From assembly GCF_030694575.1 (NCBI RefSeq), contig NZ_JAUYUS010000123.1, positions 16,920 through 80,919 on the forward strand: a stretch of 64,000 bases of DNA. The letters are read 5' to 3'. The notes under the pieces are model-generated. The model was given only the letters and a program-made list of their open reading frames with translations. It had not been told where the DNA came from and did not search any database. Shown piece by piece: positions 8,306 through 18,802 of this stretch. The first letter of the stretch is position 1; each line of letters begins with the position of its first letter. This stretch comes from Parvibaculum sp. (GTDB lineage Bacteria; Pseudomonadota; Alphaproteobacteria; Parvibaculales; Parvibaculaceae). A program made the translations under genes and the position numbers.

Positions 8306-9589
8306 ATGCCCGGTTCCCGTCCTTCCCGGTTCCGCTCGTTTGTGCGGCTTGCCGCGCCGCTTGGTGCGGTGTTCGGTCTCGCGCTTGCCGGCTGCGGCGC
8401 CACCGCCTCGCCGGATGTGCCGCGCGGCGTGCCGCTCTCGCCGCCGGTCAGCGCCGACGCACCGGCCTTCGCGGACTGGCTCACCGCCTTCCGCGAGGAT
8501 GCGCTGAAGGCCGGTATCGCCCCCGCCATTTTCGACCGCTCGATGAAGGGCGTCCGGCTCGACGAAGCGGTAATCGCGGCGAACGAGAGCCAGCCCGAAT
8601 TCACCAAGCCGGTCTGGGAATATCTCGAAGGCGCGTTGTCCGACAAGCGCGTCGCGACCGGGAAGCAGCTTCTCGTCGAGAACAAGGCGCTGCTCGATCG
8701 CATCGAAGCCCGGTATGGCGTCGACCGGCATGTGCTGGTCGCGATCTGGGGGCTCGAATCGAATTACGGTTCCTTCCAGGGCCATATGAGCGTCATCCGC
8801 TCGCTCGCCACGCTCGGCTTCGAGGGGCGGCGCGTCGAGTATGGCCGCACGCAGCTCATCGCCGCGCTCCAGATCATCCAGAACGGCGACATCACGCCCG
8901 AACGCATGACCGGCTCCTGGGCCGGCGCCATGGGCCACACCCAGTTCATTCCCACGACCTACAACGTCCACGCGGTCGATTTCGACGGCGACGGCCGGCG
9001 CGACATCTGGAACTCGGAGGCCGATGCGCTCGCTTCCGCCGCGCATTATCTGGGGAACTCCGGCTGGCAGCGCGGCGCCGTGTGGGGCTATGAGGTGAAG
9101 CTGCCGCAAGGCTTCGACTATGGCACCGCCGACATGTCGGTTTCGCGGACCGTCGCCGAGTGGCAGAAGGCCGGCGTCGCCCGCATCGACGGCCGGCCCT
9201 TCCCCAGTGGCGAGACGGCGGAGAAGGCGTCGATCTTCCTGCCGTCGGGCTATCGCGGTCCGGCCTTCATCGTCATGAACAATTTCCGCACTGTGCTCGC
9301 CTACAACGCCTCCACCTCCTATTCGCTGGCGGTGAACCTCCTTGCCGACCGCTACAAGGGCAGGGGGCAGATCGTCGCTTCCTGGCCGCGCGGCGACCGG
9401 CCGCTCGGGCGGCAGGAACGGCAGGACCTCCAGCAGCTCCTCGCCGACAGGGGCTACGAGACGGGCGGCGTGGACGGGATCATCGGCTTCAATACCCGCA
9501 AGGCCATCCGTGCCTATCAGGCGAGCCTCGGCCTGCCGGCGGACGGCTACCCGACCCATGAATTGCTGGAGCGGCTGCGCGGCCGTTGA
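8306..9589 (+). CDS. Lipoprotein lytic murein transglycosylase with peptidoglycan-binding domain (MltB-like)
   Basis: Predicted to cleave peptidoglycan glycan strands to 1,6-anhydro ends from the periplasm. The signal peptide ends in the lipobox LAGC with Cys30. The SLT_2/MltB domain follows (about 50-340) with the catalytic Glu151 in WGLESNYG and the AMGHTQFIPTTY motif. A PG_binding_1 domain lies at the C terminus (about 365-427; QELLADRGYETGGVDGIIG-type repeat). Start ATG 8306 is preferred because TTGGAG sits 8 bp upstream; an in-frame ATG at 8282 has no ribosome-binding site. It is co-directional with the Anbu cluster but separated from it by 173 bp. Confidence 0.92.
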   Translation: MPGSRPSRFRSFVRLAAPLGAVFGLALAGCGATASPDVPRGVPLSPPVSADAPAFADWLTAFREDALKAGIAPAIFDRSMKGVRLDEAVIAANESQPEFTKPVWEYLEGALSDKRVATGKQLLVENKALLDRIEARYGVDRHVLVAIWGLESNYGSFQGHMSVIRSLATLGFEGRRVEYGRTQLIAALQIIQNGDITPERMTGSWAGAMGHTQFIPTTYNVHAVDFDGDGRRDIWNSEADALASAAHYLGNSGWQRGAVWGYEVKLPQGFDYGTADMSVSRTVAEWQKAGVARIDGRPFPSGETAEKASIFLPSGYRGPAFIVMNNFRTVLAYNASTSYSLAVNLLADRYKGRGQIVASWPRGDRPLGRQERQDLQQLLADRGYETGGVDGIIGFNTRKAIRAYQASLGLPADGYPTHELLERLRGR

Positions 9590-9762
9590 GCGGGTTGCCT
9601 CTTTTCGCGGCGGTTGGCCCCGGCGCCGATCAAAAACCGGTCAGGCGCCCGCATATTTCCGGGGCAAATGCCGTCAATGCCGCGGTTACGGGCGTGGCAT
9701 CGCTTTTGCTCTCCCTGTAGTCTCAAAAGGCGCAACAAACGCCGCAAGTGGCAGGAGAGTCG

Positions 9763-11181
9763 ATGGCGCAGGCCATCTTTGATGAAATGGGGGCGCCCGG
9801 CAGCGACGTTCGTCTGGCTTACAGGACGTTGCAGACTTGGCTGGACGAGACGCCGCTTGAAATTCTCACGCTTCGCCGCGAAGAGGCAGAGACGTTCTTT
9901 CGCCGCATCGGCATCACTTTCGCGGTCTATGGCGAGGGCGGCGATCCCGAGCGCATCATCCCCTTCGACATCATCCCCCGCATCCTCGAGGCCGCCGAGT
10001 GGCGGCAGATTTCGGACGGGCTGATCCAGCGCGTGAGGGCGCTCAACGCCTTCATCGCCGACATCTACGGCAAGCAGGAAATCCTGCAGGCGGGCATCGT
10101 CCCGCGCGACAATGTGTTGCTGAACGACACCTATCGCTACCAGATGCAGGGCGTCGCCGTTCCGCACAACGTCTATACGCATATCGCGGGCATCGACATG
10201 GTGCGGGTGGGCCCGGAAGAGTTCTACGTTCTCGAGGACAATTGCCGCACGCCGTCCGGCGTCTCCTACATGCTGGAGAACCGCGAGATCACGATGCGGC
10301 TCTTCCCCGATCTCTTCTCCCGCTACAATGTCGCGCCGGTCGATCATTATTGCGACGATCTGATGCGCACGCTCACCTCCGTCGCGCCGCGCAACTGTCC
10401 GGGCGAGCCCACCGTCGTCGTGCTCACGCCCGGCATCTACAACAGCGCCTATTACGAACACTCCTTCCTTGCCGATCAGATGGGCGTCGAGCTTGTCGAG
10501 GGGCCGGACCTCTACGTGATGGACGATGTTGTCTATATGCGCACGACGCAGGGGCCGAAGCGGGTCGATGTGATCTACCGCCGCGTCGACGACGATTTCC
10601 TCGATCCTCTCACCTTCAAGGCGGATTCGGCGCTTGGCGTCGCGGGGCTGATGAACGCCTATCGCGCCGGCAATGTGAACCTCACCAACGCCGTCGGCGC
10701 GGGCATCGCCGACGACAAGGCGATCTATACCTATGTGCCGAAAATGGTGGAGTTCTATCTGGGCGAAAAGCCCATCCTCAAGAACGTGCCGACATGGCGC
10801 TGCGGCGAAAAGGACGACGCGGCCTATGTGCTCGAACATCTCGCCGAACTGGTGGTGAAGGAAGTTCACGGCTCCGGCGGCTACGGCATGCTTGTCGGTC
10901 CGAAGGCCGCGAAGGAAGAACTCGAACTCTTCGGCGCGCGGGTGAAGGCGTGCCCGGAGAAATACATCGCGCAGCCGACGCTTGCGCTCTCCACCTGTCC
11001 GACCTTCGTCAACGAGGGCGTGGCGCCGCGCCATGTCGATCTCCGGCCCTTCATTCTTTCCGGCAAGGAGATCAAGGTTGTGCCCGGCGGGCTCACGCGC
11101 GTCGCCATGCGCGAAGGCTCGCTCGTCGTCAATTCGAGCCAGGGCGGCGGCACCAAGGACACCTGGGTGTTGAAGGACTGA
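9763..11181 (+). CDS. Circularly permuted ATP-grasp protein of the Anbu cluster
   Basis: A 472-aa member of the circularly permuted ATP-grasp group (DUF404/DUF407). Typical segments are present: EEFYVLEDNCRTPSGVSYML, VVVLTPGIYNSAYYEHSFLA, and the glycine-rich loop VVKEVHGSGGYGMLVGP. ATP-grasp enzymes ligate carboxylates to amines; this subgroup is suspected to make a peptide-like bond, but its substrate is unknown. ATG 9763 is set by AGGAGA at 9753-9758; an in-frame GTG lies 15 bp upstream. Only 4 bp separate it from the alpha-E gene. The set ATP-grasp, alpha-E, transglutaminase and Anbu is the conserved Anbu operon. Confidence 0.9.
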   Translation: MAQAIFDEMGAPGSDVRLAYRTLQTWLDETPLEILTLRREEAETFFRRIGITFAVYGEGGDPERIIPFDIIPRILEAAEWRQISDGLIQRVRALNAFIADIYGKQEILQAGIVPRDNVLLNDTYRYQMQGVAVPHNVYTHIAGIDMVRVGPEEFYVLEDNCRTPSGVSYMLENREITMRLFPDLFSRYNVAPVDHYCDDLMRTLTSVAPRNCPGEPTVVVLTPGIYNSAYYEHSFLADQMGVELVEGPDLYVMDDVVYMRTTQGPKRVDVIYRRVDDDFLDPLTFKADSALGVAGLMNAYRAGNVNLTNAVGAGIADDKAIYTYVPKMVEFYLGEKPILKNVPTWRCGEKDDAAYVLEHLAELVVKEVHGSGGYGMLVGPKAAKEELELFGARVKACPEKYIAQPTLALSTCPTFVNEGVAPRHVDLRPFILSGKEIKVVPGGLTRVAMREGSLVVNSSQGGGTKDTWVLKD

Positions 11182-11185
11182 CGAG

Positions 11186-12127
11186 ATGCTGAGCCGCACC
11201 GCCGACAGCCTGTTCTGGATCGCCCGCTACATGGAGCGGGCCGAAAATCTCGCGCGCACGCTCCGCGTCACCGACCGCCTGTCGCTGATGCCGTCGACGG
11301 CGGAGGCCGATGGCAGCGAATGGCATTCGACGGTCGTCGTCTCCGGCTGCGAGGAAGGCTTCTACGAAAAGCACGAGGAGGCGACGCCGGAAAACGTCAT
11401 TTCCTATCTCGCCTTCGATCCGGAAAACCCGTCCAGCATCCGCGCCTGCATCGAAACCGCGCGGCGCAACGCGCGTGCCGTGCGCACCGCGCTCACCACC
11501 GAACAATGGGAATGCCTCAACGCCGCCTGGCTCGCGCTTCCGGGCTGGAACGAGGCGCGCGTGCGCGGCAGCGGCCTCCACCGCTTTCTCGACTGGGTGA
11601 AGGATTGCTCGCTCCTCTTCACCGGCGGCACCGTCGCCACCATGCTCCGCCGCGACAGCTATTACTTCACGCGGCTCGGCACCTTCATCGAGCGCAGCGA
11701 CAACACCGCCCGAATCCTCGACGTGAAATATCACGTGCTGCTGCCCGAACATGCCGAGGTCGGCGGCGGCATCGACTATTATCAATGGGCGTCGATCCTG
11801 CGCGCGGTCTCCGGCTACCGCAGCTACAACGCGGTCTATCGCGAGGGGCTCAAGCCCTGGCTCATCGCCGAGTTCCTCATCATGCGCGAGGAGATGCCGC
11901 GCTCCCTCATCAGTTGCTCGGCCGAGATCAAGGAATGCCTGGACAAGCTCGCCGAGGAATACGGCCAGCGGCATGAGTGCCACCGCATCGCCGGGCAGAA
12001 TTATTCGCGGTTGCGTTTCGGCAAGGTGGAGGATGTCTTCCGCCAGGGCCTGCACGAGTTTCTGAGCGAGCATATCGAGCAGAACGACCGGCTCGGCGTC
12101 GAAATCAGCCGCAGCTATCTTATGTGA
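11186..12127 (+). CDS. Alpha-E domain protein (DUF403)
   Basis: A 313-aa, mostly helical protein beginning MLSRTADSLFWIARYMERAE, which is diagnostic of the alpha-E/DUF403 family. Tyr/Arg-rich helices follow throughout, such as RDSYYFTRLGTFIERSDNTA. Its biochemical role is not established; in many bacteria it is encoded or fused next to the permuted ATP-grasp protein and is thought to act with it. It starts 4 bp after the ATP-grasp stop, and the transglutaminase gene begins 13 bp after its own stop, so one transcript is likely. Confidence 0.9.
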   Translation: MLSRTADSLFWIARYMERAENLARTLRVTDRLSLMPSTAEADGSEWHSTVVVSGCEEGFYEKHEEATPENVISYLAFDPENPSSIRACIETARRNARAVRTALTTEQWECLNAAWLALPGWNEARVRGSGLHRFLDWVKDCSLLFTGGTVATMLRRDSYYFTRLGTFIERSDNTARILDVKYHVLLPEHAEVGGGIDYYQWASILRAVSGYRSYNAVYREGLKPWLIAEFLIMREEMPRSLISCSAEIKECLDKLAEEYGQRHECHRIAGQNYSRLRFGKVEDVFRQGLHEFLSEHIEQNDRLGVEISRSYLM

Positions 12128-12140
12128 TACGATCCCGGCC

Positions 12141-12962
12141 ATGCGGATTCAAATTCACCAGGAAACGGCGTATCGCTACGAAGCGGCCGCCAATTATTCG
12201 ATGCAGATGCTGCGTCTGCGCCCCCTCGACAGCGGCTGCCAGAAGGTCCTTTCCTGGCGCTTTACGCCGCCTTCCTTCGGAACGGTCACCGAAAGCCGGG
12301 ATGCCTATGGCAATGTCCTGCAAACGCTCTACATCGAACGCTTGCACAGCGAGATCACGCTCACCGTTCATGGCGAGGTCGAGACGAAGGACACGGGCGG
12401 CGTGCTGGAGGGAACTTACGAGCCGTTCCCGCCGGTCTTCTTTCTGCGCCAGACGGAGCTCAGCGCACCCGACGACAAGATCCGCGCCCTCAGCGAGGCC
12501 GCGAAGGCGGTGTCGGACGGGACGCCGCTCGACCTTGCGCACCGGCTGATGGATGCGGTGCGCGACGCGGTGGACTACCGGATCGGCGAAACGCACGCGG
12601 CCACCACGGCGGCCGAGGCGCTGGCGCATGGCTATGGCGTCTGCCAGGACCATACCCATGTCTTCATCTCGGCGGCCCGCCATGCCGGGCTTCCTGCGCG
12701 CTATGTCAGCGGCTATCTCTGGGTCGAGGGCGATGCGGAATATGAGGCTAGCCACGCATGGGCGGAGGCCTATATTGACGGCCTCGGCTGGGTCGGATTC
12801 GATGTCGCCAACCGCATCTGCCCGACCGCCGCCCATGTTCGCGTCGCGTGCGGTCTCGACTATCTGGAGACGGCGCCCATCCGGGGGCTCCGGCGCGGCG
12901 GCGGCGAGGAGACGATGGAGGTCCGCCTCAAGGTGGACGACGCTGCCGCCCAGCAGCAGTAG
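12141..12962 (+). CDS. Transglutaminase-like cysteine protease of the Anbu cluster
   Basis: A 273-aa cytoplasmic protein (no signal peptide) with an N-terminal beta domain (about 1-110, the bacterial transglutaminase-like N region) and a papain-like core. The catalytic triad is visible: Cys168 in YGVCQDHTHVF, His205 in EASHAWAEAY, and Asp221 in GWVGFDVANRICP. Such proteins are predicted to hydrolyse or transfer peptide bonds. The gene lies third in the Anbu operon, so the likely role is processing the product of the ATP-grasp/alpha-E pair; that role is inferred, not demonstrated. Confidence 0.9.
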   Translation: MRIQIHQETAYRYEAAANYSMQMLRLRPLDSGCQKVLSWRFTPPSFGTVTESRDAYGNVLQTLYIERLHSEITLTVHGEVETKDTGGVLEGTYEPFPPVFFLRQTELSAPDDKIRALSEAAKAVSDGTPLDLAHRLMDAVRDAVDYRIGETHAATTAAEALAHGYGVCQDHTHVFISAARHAGLPARYVSGYLWVEGDAEYEASHAWAEAYIDGLGWVGFDVANRICPTAAHVRVACGLDYLETAPIRGLRRGGGEETMEVRLKVDDAAAQQQ

Positions 12963-13022
12963 CGCTAACGACAAACAGGTAGGGTCCGGCAGGCGCCGGG
13001 CGAAACCGGGAGACGCGACCCG

Positions 13023-13766
13023 ATGACTTATTGTGTGGCCCTTCGGCTCAAGGACGGGCTGGTGATGCTGGCGGATACGCGCACCAATGCCGGCGTCGAC
13101 AACATTTCCACCTTCCGCAAGCTTGCCACGATCGAACATCCGGGCGAGCGGGTCATCGGCATCATGACGGCGGGCAACCTCGCGGTCAGCCAGGCCGCCG
13201 TCAACATGGCGGTTGAGCAGGGCGTGCGGGTGCGCGACAGCGACGAACTCGAAACCCTCCACACCGTTCCCACCATGGTCCGCGCGGCGCAGCTCATGGG
13301 CCAGGCCGTGCGCGAGGTCTACCGCATCGATGGGCCGTCGCTCGAAGCGCAGGCGGGCGATTTCAACGTCTCGATCCTGATGGGCGGACAGGTCGGCAAT
13401 GGCGAGATGCGCCTCTTCCAGGTCTATTCCGCGGGCAACTACATCGAGGCGACGGAGGACACGCCCTATCTCCAGATCGGCGAGCACAAATACGGCAAGC
13501 CCATCATCGACCGCGCGCTCGCCTACGACACCGCGCTCGCCGACGGGCTCAAGCTCGCGCTGATCTCTATGGATTCGACGATGCGCTCCAACCTCTCGGT
13601 CGGCATGCCGATCGACCTCATGGTCTATCGCCGCAACGCGCTCAAGATCGCCATGCAGCACCGCATCAAGGACGACGACGCCTATTTCACGGGCCTCCGC
13701 CGTTCGTGGTCGGATGCGCTGACGCAGGCCTATCGGACCATTCCAGGACCCGGCTGGGAATTCTGA
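13023..13766 (+). CDS. Anbu: ancestral beta-type proteasome-like peptidase
   Basis: A 247-aa N-terminal-nucleophile hydrolase of the Anbu (bacterial proteasome homologue) family. The sequence begins MTYCVALRLKDGLVMLADTR: Met removal exposes Thr1, with Asp17 and Lys32 (mature numbering) in the positions expected for a Thr protease. The C-terminal half, with MGGQVGNGEMRLFQVYSAGN and GLRRSWSDAL, is typical. Known Anbu proteins assemble into open helical rings, and peptidase activity has been hard to show. There is no HslU/ClpX-like partner here. It is last in the four-gene cluster, 60 bp after the transglutaminase-like gene. Confidence 0.94.
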   Translation: MTYCVALRLKDGLVMLADTRTNAGVDNISTFRKLATIEHPGERVIGIMTAGNLAVSQAAVNMAVEQGVRVRDSDELETLHTVPTMVRAAQLMGQAVREVYRIDGPSLEAQAGDFNVSILMGGQVGNGEMRLFQVYSAGNYIEATEDTPYLQIGEHKYGKPIIDRALAYDTALADGLKLALISMDSTMRSNLSVGMPIDLMVYRRNALKIAMQHRIKDDDAYFTGLRRSWSDALTQAYRTIPGPGWEF

Positions 13767-13836
13767 GCCGATAAAGTAATCCCCGCTTCCTGCGGCCGCT
13801 CCAGACTGTCCTTCGCCTCAGGACAGGAGCAAACGC

Positions 13837-15129
13837 ATGTCTTCCATCGAACGAATGATCTCTTTCCCGCTTGCCGGCGAGGTCGCCTGGCGGCTCGGCG
13901 CGCCGCCTTCGTGGCGCCGCTTCAAGCCGCCGCTGTCCGCGCTCGCGATAGAGGATGACCCCGTCGTCTGGTCCGCCGATTTTTCAGGCGGGGCCTATCT
14001 GCGCAATGGCGCGGGTGCGGCGCTTGCTGGAATGCTCGCCTGCGTCCGCTCCTCCGAGGCCCTCATGCAGGGCACGGATGCCGGCTTTCACAGCTTCGGC
14101 CCCGATGCCGCGCCCGTTCTGCCGGGCATCGGTCTCGATGTCTGGGGGCAGTTCCCGTCGTTGCTGCGAAGCGGAAACAATCCCGCCGCCGCGGACTGGT
14201 CGAATACGGGGCTTTCGATCGTCGATTCCGAAACGACGGTTCTCGGCATCTTCAATGAAACGATCCTGGTCAGCGGCGGGACACTTGCCGCCCGGCGCGT
14301 CCAGAATCTGGTGCTCACGAGCGGCGTTCCGGTTTCCGTGTCGTTCCTCTACAAGGCCGGCACGAGCGGCCGGGGACGTATTCTTCTTTTCGGCAGCGGG
14401 TCGGACAGTCTGATCCTGCGCGGCGTGGCGGGAAACCTGCTGGGCTCGTCGGTCGTGGGCGGAACGCTTTCGCGCCTCGTCAACAGCGACCTCGGTAGCG
14501 GCATCTATTGTTGCAGCTTCACATGGACCCCATCCAATCCCGGCACCGGGACAGGCGTGGGCATCGGCCCCGACAGTGCCGTTGCAGGTTCAACTCTCGT
14601 CGCGCTCGGCGTGGATGTCGTCCCGGCATCCATTCCCGTGCCGTGGATTTCCAATGCGGCATCGTCGGTCACGCGCCTCGCCAGCGACGTCGCCATACAC
14701 GACTTCGCCGCGCTCTCGGCAGCCCATGGTCTTGCCGCCGGGTTCGCCGGGCGCGACGTCGTCGATCTCCGGCGGCTCTCGGACGCCGTTCCGCGCACCG
14801 TGTGGAGCCGCGGCACGGATGCGGATAACCGCATCGCTCTCGAAATCGGCACCGGCAACAAGGTCCGTCTGACCGTTCGTCTCGGCGGCGCGGATGTGCT
14901 CACGCTCGAAACGGCGGACGGCTTTGCCACGACCGGCCTGAAGACGATCGATTATGTCTGCGCGGACGGGCTCTGGTCGCTCGCCGCCACCGGTCTTGCC
15001 GGCGCCGTCTCGGCGGCTTCCGTGGCGGTCCCGGCCCTTGGCGTCGCTCATATCGGCCGCAACTTCGGCGCAACGCCCGCCTATCTCAACGGCGCCATTG
15101 CCTTTTCCCGCATCGAGAGGACCGTCTGA
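13837..15129 (+). CDS. Phage-tail-like structural protein of unknown function
   Basis: The 430-aa product has no signal peptide and no catalytic motif. It is rich in Gly, Ser, Ala and short beta segments. Sections such as PVSVSFLYKAGTSGRGRILL resemble the carbohydrate-binding/jelly-roll modules found in phage tail and virion accessory proteins, where LSFYAKAG-type strands recur. I do not recognise a named family. A short stem (13806-13812 with 13820-13826) precedes the Shine-Dalgarno sequence. The stop overlaps the next start, and that small protein is also phage-like. No capsid, terminase or integrase is nearby, so this may be a relic or a domesticated tail gene. Confidence 0.7.
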   Translation: MSSIERMISFPLAGEVAWRLGAPPSWRRFKPPLSALAIEDDPVVWSADFSGGAYLRNGAGAALAGMLACVRSSEALMQGTDAGFHSFGPDAAPVLPGIGLDVWGQFPSLLRSGNNPAAADWSNTGLSIVDSETTVLGIFNETILVSGGTLAARRVQNLVLTSGVPVSVSFLYKAGTSGRGRILLFGSGSDSLILRGVAGNLLGSSVVGGTLSRLVNSDLGSGIYCCSFTWTPSNPGTGTGVGIGPDSAVAGSTLVALGVDVVPASIPVPWISNAASSVTRLASDVAIHDFAALSAAHGLAAGFAGRDVVDLRRLSDAVPRTVWSRGTDADNRIALEIGTGNKVRLTVRLGGADVLTLETADGFATTGLKTIDYVCADGLWSLAATGLAGAVSAASVAVPALGVAHIGRNFGATPAYLNGAIAFSRIERTV

Positions 15130-15413
15130 TGCACATCTATACGCTGAAAGCCGAAAGCCCCGCTGCGCTCGCCGCGATGCTCGATGCCGCGCAGGCAGGC
15201 AAGCCCCGGCCTTTCGTGACGTGGGACGGCGGCAGCCCCGTCTTCGACGGTGCCCGCATCGTCTATCCCGTCCCGGAAACCGTCGCCGGCGAACCGCAAC
15301 CGGATCCCGAAACCGGCGAGCCCGTCACGCCGTTCGAACCGACCGGGCTCTGGCTCTGCGAGGTGCGCCTCAGGGAGGCGGATGCGGAGCTGGCGGCGAT
15401 GATCGAAGCCTAG
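15129..15413 (+). CDS. Small phage-like accessory protein, unknown function
   Basis: A 94-aa acidic protein. It contains a central Pro/Glu-rich stretch (PQPDPETGEPVTPFEPTG) and a conserved-looking start HIYTLKAESPAALAAML. Its ATG overlaps the stop of the preceding phage-tail-like gene (TGATG), so the two are translationally coupled and probably work together, as small tail-assembly or fibre-accessory proteins often do. No named family is recognised. The 3' end overlaps the convergent GST gene by 4 bp. Confidence 0.65.
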   Translation: MHIYTLKAESPAALAAMLDAAQAGKPRPFVTWDGGSPVFDGARIVYPVPETVAGEPQPDPETGEPVTPFEPTGLWLCEVRLREADAELAAMIEA

Positions 15414-16108
15414 GCGGCCAGTGCTTCCGTCTTCGAGCTGTAGCCGAGACCGCCATAGAGGTCGAAGCCGCGCTTCAGCCAGTCGTTCAGCGTGTCGTCC
15501 CTTTCGAGGGGCGGCAGCGTCAGCACGGAGGCCGCCCAGAGAAAGCCGCTCAGCGCGATGTAGTCGGCATAGTTCGGCTTCTCGCCGCCGAGCCATGGCT
15601 GGTTGCCGAGCGTCATGCGGAGCGGCCTCAGTGCGTGACGCAGTTCCGGCAGCTTCTCCTCCCGGCCGGCCACAAACTGTTCCATCGTTGCGCCGCGCAT
15701 CATCTTCTCGCGGCTCTCGCGAAAATAGGGCTGGTCTTCGGGCCGGGCGCGGTCGTGAATGTCGAGCACGAACATGCGAAACATGCGCGTCATGATTTCG
15801 AGCGAAAACCACGTATCGAAAAAACGCACGCCCGCCTTTTCCTGCGGCGAGGTGAAGAGCGGCCGTTCGCTGTAGGTCGCGTCGAGATAGTCCGTGATCG
15901 CCCAGCTGTCGCACACCGTCTTCGCGCCGTCCTCGATGATCGGCACGGTCTTGTACTGCCCGCCGCAGAGCTTCGGGATGTCGGTGAAGCCCACGGGTGC
16001 CGTCTCGAAATCGAGGCCCTTGTGCGCCAGTGCATATTTGATGCGCCAGCAGAAGGGGCTGAGACGGCGGTCTTCCGTCGCGGCGAGATCGTAGAGACGA
16101 ATGGTCAT
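15410..16108 (-). CDS. Glutathione S-transferase family protein
   Basis: A 232-aa cytoplasmic GST. The N-terminal thioredoxin-like half has SPFCWRIKYALAHKGL near residue 17, the cis-Pro loop KTVPIIEDG, and the glutathione gamma-Glu contact region CDSWAITDYLD. The C-terminal half is helical (PNYADYIALSGFLWA). The Cys in SPFC could be the catalytic residue, as in beta/omega or etherase-like GSTs. GSTs conjugate glutathione to electrophiles, and the upstream gene encodes an epoxide-hydrolase-like protein 14 bp away, suggesting shared detoxification of epoxides. Start ATG 16108 follows GGGAG. Confidence 0.9.
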   Translation of the reverse strand: MTIRLYDLAATEDRRLSPFCWRIKYALAHKGLDFETAPVGFTDIPKLCGGQYKTVPIIEDGAKTVCDSWAITDYLDATYSERPLFTSPQEKAGVRFFDTWFSLEIMTRMFRMFVLDIHDRARPEDQPYFRESREKMMRGATMEQFVAGREEKLPELRHALRPLRMTLGNQPWLGGEKPNYADYIALSGFLWAASVLTLPPLERDDTLNDWLKRGFDLYGGLGYSSKTEALAA

Positions 16109-16122
16109 GGGTCTTCTCCCTG

Positions 16123-16491
16123 TCAGCCAGCGGCCTTGCTGAATGTCTGCAGATCGAAATAGTCGCGCCACACCTTGATCTTGCCGTCCGCCATTTCAAA
16201 GACGCCGCAGCAGGGCAGCGCAACCGGCTTGCCGCCCACCTTCATGCGGTCCACGCGCTCGGCGAAGACGAGGTTGCCCTTCGACACGATGTTGACGAGT
16301 TCCCATTTCGTGTCCGTCCAGTTGCCGGCGAAGGCGCCGATGAATCCCTTCAGCGCCTCGCGGCCCTTTACCGGCTCCAGCATCATGTTGTGATAAACGC
16401 CGTCCTCGGCGAAATAGCTCACGATTTCGCCCACGTCGAGGCGCGGCCATGCGTCGATGAAATCGCGGATGGTCTTTTCGTTGTCGCTCAT
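16123..16491 (-). CDS. Limonene-1,2-epoxide hydrolase-like protein (SnoaL/LEH fold)
   Basis: A 122-aa protein of the NTF2-like fold. It keeps the set of LEH active-site residues: Tyr33 and Asn35 in GVYHNMM, Arg79 and Asp81 in ERVDRM, and an Asp in WRDYFD (108-113). LEH enzymes open epoxides by a one-step attack of water, so real hydrolase activity is plausible. ATG 16491 has GGGAGG upstream. It is followed by GST and preceded by the multifunctional beta-oxidation gene on the same strand, and may belong to one fatty-acid or terpenoid breakdown operon. Confidence 0.82.
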   Translation of the reverse strand: MSDNEKTIRDFIDAWPRLDVGEIVSYFAEDGVYHNMMLEPVKGREALKGFIGAFAGNWTDTKWELVNIVSKGNLVFAERVDRMKVGGKPVALPCCGVFEMADGKIKVWRDYFDLQTFSKAAG

Positions 16492-16513
16492 TTCCTGTCC
16501 TCCCAAAGAGTTC

Positions 16514-16538
16514 GGGGCGGCCCTTGCGGCGCCGCCCC
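16514..16538 (-). terminator. Hairpin between the beta-oxidation gene and the LEH-like gene
   Basis: GGGGCGGC (16514-16521) and GCCGCCCC (16531-16538) form an 8-bp stem with a 9-nt loop, just after the stop of the upstream gene. On the minus strand only a weak U-rich stretch follows, so it may be a partial terminator or mRNA-processing hairpin that lowers downstream expression. Confidence 0.45.
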
Positions 16539-16547
16539 GTCGTTCGA

Positions 16548-18626
<2,079 letters not shown>

Positions 18627-18655
18627 GGCGCTCCCTGCCTCTTTTATCGTTCTGG

Positions 18656-18688
18656 ATTATATCCCGGGGTTTCGAGGCGGGGATTATA
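18656..18688 (-). promoter_or_regulatory. Two TATAAT hexamers upstream of the beta-oxidation gene
   Basis: On the minus strand, TATAAT occurs at 18661-18656 and again at 18688-18683, 27 bp apart, 30 and 57 bp ahead of the ATG at 18626. Neither has a good TTGACA-like -35 hexamer at the usual spacing, so they are candidate -10 elements only. A promoter here could be activator-dependent or overlapped by the divergent TetR product. Confidence 0.35.
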
Positions 18689-18802
18689 GCGCCGCACGGC
18701 CCCGGCGCTACCGCCACCCATGTGCAACGGCGTTCGGGCCCCGGTCAGGGCATGAACAGGGGCGGCGGCTGTGCTAGCGTCGGGCCCGGTTCGCGTCGCG
18801 GC

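Noticed and set aside
9763..13766. Novel protease or tagging system
   Set aside because: The gene set matches the already described Anbu cluster, so novelty is limited to the transglycosylase neighbour.
13837..15413. A prophage
   Set aside because: Only two phage-like genes are present with no integrase, capsid, terminase or attachment sites, so I report them only as phage-tail-like genes.
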